Shown here: one piece after another, positions 60,650 through 64,000 of the stretch
Numbering within the stretch: position 1 is the first letter of the stretch
Layout: every line of letters begins with the position of its first letter
Source of the DNA: Paracoccaceae bacterium
Lineage (GTDB): Bacteria; Pseudomonadota; Alphaproteobacteria; Rhodobacterales; Rhodobacteraceae
DNA length: 64,000 nucleotides
Assembly (NCBI GenBank): GCA_027489375.1
Contig: JAIXZW010000012.1
Span: 1 to 64,000, forward strand
Direction of reading: 5' to 3'
The notes under the pieces: model-generated
Databases searched by the model: none
Seen by the model: only the letters and a program-made list of their open reading frames with translations
What the model was told of the DNA's origin: nothing
Position numbers and translations under genes: made by a program

Positions 60650-61306
60650 TCAGAGATCGGTGATCGTGCCAGCCGCCAGAACCGGTCCCGTCGGTGCGCC
60701 GGTGGGCGAGCCACCCTCGGGTTCAAGCGATACGGCAAGCGTCCAGCCGGTCGGCGTGTCGGGATAGGCCACGGTCAGCGGCGCCTCGGCCAAAAGACCA
60801 AGCGAGACGGGCGCCGCATCGGGCGCGATGATCCAGAGTTCCTGCACCTGTCCCGCGGGGGCAGGGGGGCCTGCCACCCGCGTCACGATCAGGTTCGCAC
60901 CGTCATGACGCGCCTCGAAGCGCAGCGGGTCGGTCTGCGCCCCCAGCGTGGCCACGATCGGCGCAGGCGGAGCGGGCAGCAACACGGCAACGGCAACCAT
61001 TGCCACGGCTGCGGCGGCCAAAGCTCCGGCAAGCCAGCCGAACAGGGGACGGCGGCGCGGGGCCTGTCCGAAGATCCGCGCCTCGATCCGTGGCAACAGG
61101 TCCGGCGCGGGCACTTCGGCAAAGCCTTCGTTCAACCCCTCGAGCCGCGCTTCCCATGCCGCGATCCGTGCGGCGAAAACACCGTCGGTCTTGGCGCGCG
61201 CTTCCACGGCGGCGCGTTCGGCAAGGTCGATCACACCCAGCACATATTCGGCAGCAAGCGCGTCATCGGCCTCTTCGGGGGGCAGGGGCAGGTCGTCGGG
61301 GGTCAT
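60650..61306 (-). CDS. Anti-sigma factor, RskA family
   Basis: 218 residues. Cytoplasmic anti-sigma helices at the N-terminus (ALAAEYVLGVIDLAERAAVE), one transmembrane helix at about 103-125 (LFGWLAGALAAAAVAMVAVA) and an RskA-type periplasmic domain (PPAPAGQVQELWIIAPDAAP, YPDTPTGWTLAVSLEPEGGSPT). Holds the cognate sigma factor at the membrane until a signal causes release. ATG 61306 overlaps the sigma stop (ATGA). Confidence 0.88.
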   Translation of the reverse strand: MTPDDLPLPPEEADDALAAEYVLGVIDLAERAAVEARAKTDGVFAARIAAWEARLEGLNEGFAEVPAPDLLPRIEARIFGQAPRRRPLFGWLAGALAAAAVAMVAVAVLLPAPPAPIVATLGAQTDPLRFEARHDGANLIVTRVAGPPAPAGQVQELWIIAPDAAPVSLGLLAEAPLTVAYPDTPTGWTLAVSLEPEGGSPTGAPTGPVLAAGTITDL

Positions 61307-61845
61307 TGGTCCAGACACTCCCGCAATTTCAGCAGACTTCTGCGCAGCCATGTCCGCATGGTGTTCAGCGGCACGGCATGGCGGGCAGCAAGATCGACAT
61401 AGGACAAGCCGTCCAGATAGGCTCCGCGCACGGCATCGGCGCGGTCGGGTTCAAGCGTTGCGAAGCAATCCCTCATGCGCCCCGCCTCGCCCATCGCGAT
61501 CAGGCGGCCTTCGGCGGAAACCGAGCTGTCGGGCACGGCGTCAATCTCGTCCCCGCTGTCTCCGGCGGCGGCGGGCGGGCGGCTGCGAAGGCGGTCGATG
61601 GCATGGTTGCGCGCAATGGCGATCAGCCAAGTCATGCCGCGCCCCTTTTCAGGATCGAACCGTCCGGCCCGCAGCCAGACACGCGTGAACACTTCCTGCA
61701 ATGCATCTTCCGCCTCGGACCTTGTGCCGAGTATACGCAAGGTGACACCGAGAAGTTTCGGGGCCGTCGCGGAATAGAGATCGCGAAAGGCGGCTCGGTC
61801 CTGTGCGGCAACCCTGACAACCATTTCCGCGACCGGATCGTCCAT
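61303..61845 (-). CDS. ECF RNA polymerase sigma factor (SigK-like)
   Basis: 180 residues. Region 2 (FRDLYSATAPKLLGVTLRIL, SEAEDALQEVFTRVW, GMTWLIAIARNHAIDRLRSR) and region 4 (DAVRGAYLDGLSYVDLAARH, PLNTMRTWLRRSLLKLRECL) are complete. With an RskA-type anti-sigma factor it belongs to the SigK/ECF19-like branch. Known members control envelope proteins, in mycobacteria the fasciclin proteins MPT70/83. Starts 58 nt from the stop of the ASKHA gene. Confidence 0.9.
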   Translation of the reverse strand: MDDPVAEMVVRVAAQDRAAFRDLYSATAPKLLGVTLRILGTRSEAEDALQEVFTRVWLRAGRFDPEKGRGMTWLIAIARNHAIDRLRSRPPAAAGDSGDEIDAVPDSSVSAEGRLIAMGEAGRMRDCFATLEPDRADAVRGAYLDGLSYVDLAARHAVPLNTMRTWLRRSLLKLRECLDQ

Positions 61846-61903
61846 CTTCTTCCCGCCAGACCTGCCCCAGTTCTAGGGCAACCCGACGGGAAGGAAAGAG
61901 GTT

Positions 61904-63940
61904 TTAACGCCGCCGCCTGCGCCCTTCGCCGCCCGAACCGCCCGCATTGAAGCTGACCTCGGGCAGGGTGACGATGCTGCGCAGGTTGGGGAAGGGGTCC
62001 GTCTTGTGCGGAATGGCGTTGGCCGCGACGAAATGTTCCTGAAAGCGCGGCTCGATCGCGGTTTCCACCTTGTGGATGTTGTGGACCGTCTCCTCGATCT
62101 GGTCGCGCAACCCGATGTTGCACAGCGCCATGCGCGCGCCCGTGCCCGCGGCGTTGCCCGCGCTTTGCACCTTGTCCAGCGGCACATCGGGGATCATGCC
62201 CAGCACCATCGCGTGTTTCGGGCTGATATGCGCGCCGAACGCCCCCGCAAGGGTGACGCGGTCGACGTGATCGACGCCCATCTCGTCCATCAACAGCCGC
62301 GCACCGGCATAGAGGGCCGATTTCGCAAGCTGGATGGCGCGGATGTCGCCTTGTGTCACCATGATCCGCGCGCCACCCGTGGCGCTGGCGTCATGCAGGA
62401 CGTAGCTGTGCGTGCGCCCCTCGGGCGTGCAGCGCCATGTGCCGGTCTGTTCGGGGCTGCCGATCAGCCCGCCCTCGTCCAGCAGCCCCGCCGTGCGCAG
62501 TTCGGCCACGGCTTCGATGATGCCCGAGCCGCAGATGCCGGTGATGCCGCTTTGCTTCGTCGCCTCGTCGAAGCCCGGATCGGTGGACCAGAGGTCCGAA
62601 CCGATCACCTTGAAGCGCGGCTCCTTCGTCACGGGGTCGATCTCCACCCGTTCGATGGCCCCCGGTGCGGCGCGCTGGCCCGAGCTGATCTGCGCGCCCT
62701 CGAAGGCGGGGCCGGTGGGCGAGGAGCAGGCAAGCACGCGGCTTTCGTTGCCAAGCAGGATTTCCGCGTTGGTGCCCACGTCGACGATCAGCACCATGTC
62801 CTTGGATTTGTTGGGTTCTTCCGACAGCGCCACGGCGGCGGCATCGGCCCCCACGTGGCCCGCGATGCAGGGCAGGACATAGACGCGGGCGGCGGCGTTG
62901 ATCTTCGACAGGTCCAGTTCTTTCGCATCGAGCGAAAGCGAGCCGGAGGTCGCAAGCGCAAAGGGCGCCTGACCGAGTTCGACGGGATCAATGCCCAGAA
63001 GCAGGTGGTGCATCACGGGGTTGCAGACGAAGACCACCTCGTAGATCAACGAAGGCTCGATCTGCGCCTCGGCCGCGATGGAGGCCGCAAGGTCGTTGAT
63101 CGACGACCGCACGGCCGAGGTCATCTCCACATCCCCGCCGGGGTTCATCATCGCGTAAGACACGCGCGACATGAGGTCTTCGCCGAAGCGGATCTGCGGG
63201 TTCATCAGGCCGGATGAGGCAAGCACCGATCCATCCCGCAAATCGCAAAGATGGGCGGCGATGGTGGTGGAACCAAGGTCGATGGCAAGCCCGTAAAGCC
63301 CGCCGTCGTAGAAACCGGGGAAGATGTCGAGGATGCGCGGGCGGGCATCGTGGTTGCCCTTGTGCAGCGCGACCGTCACCTTCCAGTCGCCCTTGCGCAG
63401 CACGGGTTGCAGGCGGCGCATCAGGGCAAGGCCCGCCGTGACATTCTCCACCTGCCACTGGTCGCGCAGCGCGTTGGCAAGGCGCTCGAAATCGCCCGTG
63501 GGTTCGTGCATGTCGGGTTCGGCAACCTCGACGTAAAGCAGGCGGGTGGCGGGGTCCATCACGATGTCGCGCTGGGTCGCCGACTTGCGGATCACCTGCT
63601 TGTGGACCTGTGATTCCGGCGGCACGTCGATGACCACATCGCCCATCACCTGCGCCTGACAGCCAAGGCGGCGACCGGGGGCCATGCCGCGCTTCGACTT
63701 GTAGCGCTCCTCCACCGAGTTCCATTCGGTCAGCGCGTCGGATTCGACCGTGACGCCATGCTTGGGGAAATCGCCGTAGGACGGGGTGATCTGGCACTTG
63801 GAACAGATGCCCCGCCCGCCGCAGACGGAATCGAGGTCGACCCCCAATTGGCGGGCCGCCGTCAGCACGGGCGTGCCGAGCGGGAAGCGCCCGCGCTTGC
63901 CCGAAGGGGTGAAGATCACAAGGGCATCTTGGTTAGACAT
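61904..63940 (-). CDS. [2Fe-2S]/ASKHA-domain protein (DUF4445, corrinoid-activation type)
   Basis: 678 residues. N-terminal ferredoxin-like domain with cluster cysteines in SVCGGRGICSKC and a fourth in RRLGCQAQV. A linker domain follows, then two ASKHA-fold ATPase modules ([51 protein letters not shown]). This is the architecture of reductive activators that restore Co(I) in corrinoid methyltransferase systems (RamA/RACE-like). In Rhodobacteraceae such genes lie with methyltransferases acting on methylated amines or betaines. The C-terminus ends in an Arg-rich tail (GGEGRRRRR). Starts at 63940, overlapping the upstream gene. Confidence 0.85.
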   Translation of the reverse strand: MSNQDALVIFTPSGKRGRFPLGTPVLTAARQLGVDLDSVCGGRGICSKCQITPSYGDFPKHGVTVESDALTEWNSVEERYKSKRGMAPGRRLGCQAQVMGDVVIDVPPESQVHKQVIRKSATQRDIVMDPATRLLYVEVAEPDMHEPTGDFERLANALRDQWQVENVTAGLALMRRLQPVLRKGDWKVTVALHKGNHDARPRILDIFPGFYDGGLYGLAIDLGSTTIAAHLCDLRDGSVLASSGLMNPQIRFGEDLMSRVSYAMMNPGGDVEMTSAVRSSINDLAASIAAEAQIEPSLIYEVVFVCNPVMHHLLLGIDPVELGQAPFALATSGSLSLDAKELDLSKINAAARVYVLPCIAGHVGADAAAVALSEEPNKSKDMVLIVDVGTNAEILLGNESRVLACSSPTGPAFEGAQISSGQRAAPGAIERVEIDPVTKEPRFKVIGSDLWSTDPGFDEATKQSGITGICGSGIIEAVAELRTAGLLDEGGLIGSPEQTGTWRCTPEGRTHSYVLHDASATGGARIMVTQGDIRAIQLAKSALYAGARLLMDEMGVDHVDRVTLAGAFGAHISPKHAMVLGMIPDVPLDKVQSAGNAAGTGARMALCNIGLRDQIEETVHNIHKVETAIEPRFQEHFVAANAIPHKTDPFPNLRSIVTLPEVSFNAGGSGGEGRRRRR

Positions 63941-64000
63941 GTATCACCGGTTCATGTTCGCGCATGTCCTTCTTAAGCCGCAGACGGGCAAGGGCAATGT
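63933..64000 (-). CDS. C-terminal fragment of an upstream gene
   Basis: A frame entering from the right edge reads IALARLRLKKDMREHEPVIH and one more residue before TAA at 63935-63933, overlapping the ASKHA start by 8 nt as is usual for operon neighbours here. Only 21 complete codons are visible, so no family can be assigned; by context a corrinoid-system or methyltransferase gene is possible. Confidence 0.4.
   Translation of the reverse strand, partial: IALARLRLKKDMREHEPVIHV

Noticed and set aside
1-64000. CRISPR array, insertion sequence or prophage
   Set aside because: No regularly spaced direct repeats, cas genes, transposase, integrase or phage structural genes were seen; the short repeats found are operators or hairpins.

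Overview
High-GC alphaproteobacterial chromosome. Gene content and arrangement point to Rhodobacteraceae (Rhodobacter/Gemmobacter-like): an R. leguminosarum-type rha operon, a form II cox cluster in S-L-M order, a Tad/Flp pilus locus, an ASKHA ferredoxin-like protein, and many operons whose genes overlap by 4 nt. Nearly all of the window is coding. I saw no insertion sequence, prophage or CRISPR array.

Layout. 1-7299: a GcvT-family fragment and a rhodanese with a probable sulfide-responsive operator, then a six-gene minus-strand operon. That operon encodes a TPR/GT41 O-glycosyltransferase, the RfbF/RfbG pathway from glucose-1-phosphate to CDP-4-keto-6-deoxyglucose, a C-methyltransferase, a sugar epimerase and a ketoreductase; it reads as a dedicated protein-glycosylation unit. 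7540-18143: complete L-rhamnose catabolism, with minus-strand rhaRSTPQUK (regulator, ABC importer, mutarotase, kinase) divergent from rhaDI (isomerase and a fused aldolase/dehydrogenase). The shared control region carries seven operator half-sites, all but one of the intervals being 10 bp. 18348-20630: motA, motB and a small membrane protein. 20627-26497: a catabolic cluster of unknown substrate (aldehyde dehydrogenase, LLM flavin monooxygenase, flavin reductase with a Nudix-like tail, alpha/beta hydrolase, DUF1185), divergent from a GntR regulator and a DUF1330 gene. 26576-30780: an RND efflux pump and its adaptor.

30894-42883: a Tad/Flp pilus locus in two divergent arms. The minus arm has two TadE-like pseudopilins, CpaE, CpaB, prepilin peptidase and Flp pilin, preceded by a hybrid kinase and a LuxR-type response regulator. 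The plus arm has CpaF, TadB, TadC and a TadG-like protein. No secretin (CpaC/RcpA) is present. A shared TTAGGCCATC motif lies upstream of both flp and cpaF. 42952-45633: VOC protein, HAD phosphatase and FAD amine oxidase. 45806-49149: a FIST protein and a hybrid kinase resembling the NosP/NahK nitric-oxide sensing pair. 49220-53484: CoxG and form II CoxS-L-M.

53779-64000: HNH endonuclease, MgtC, the sugar-phosphate operon zwf-pgl-pgi behind a LacI-type palindrome, RidA, tRNA-Gly(CCC), a secreted fasciclin protein next to an ECF sigma/anti-sigma pair (an arrangement like mycobacterial SigK/RskA/MPT70-83), and a [2Fe-2S]/ASKHA protein of the corrinoid-reactivation family. A hairpin-plus-tail repeat occurs after the HNH gene and again after the RidA gene.
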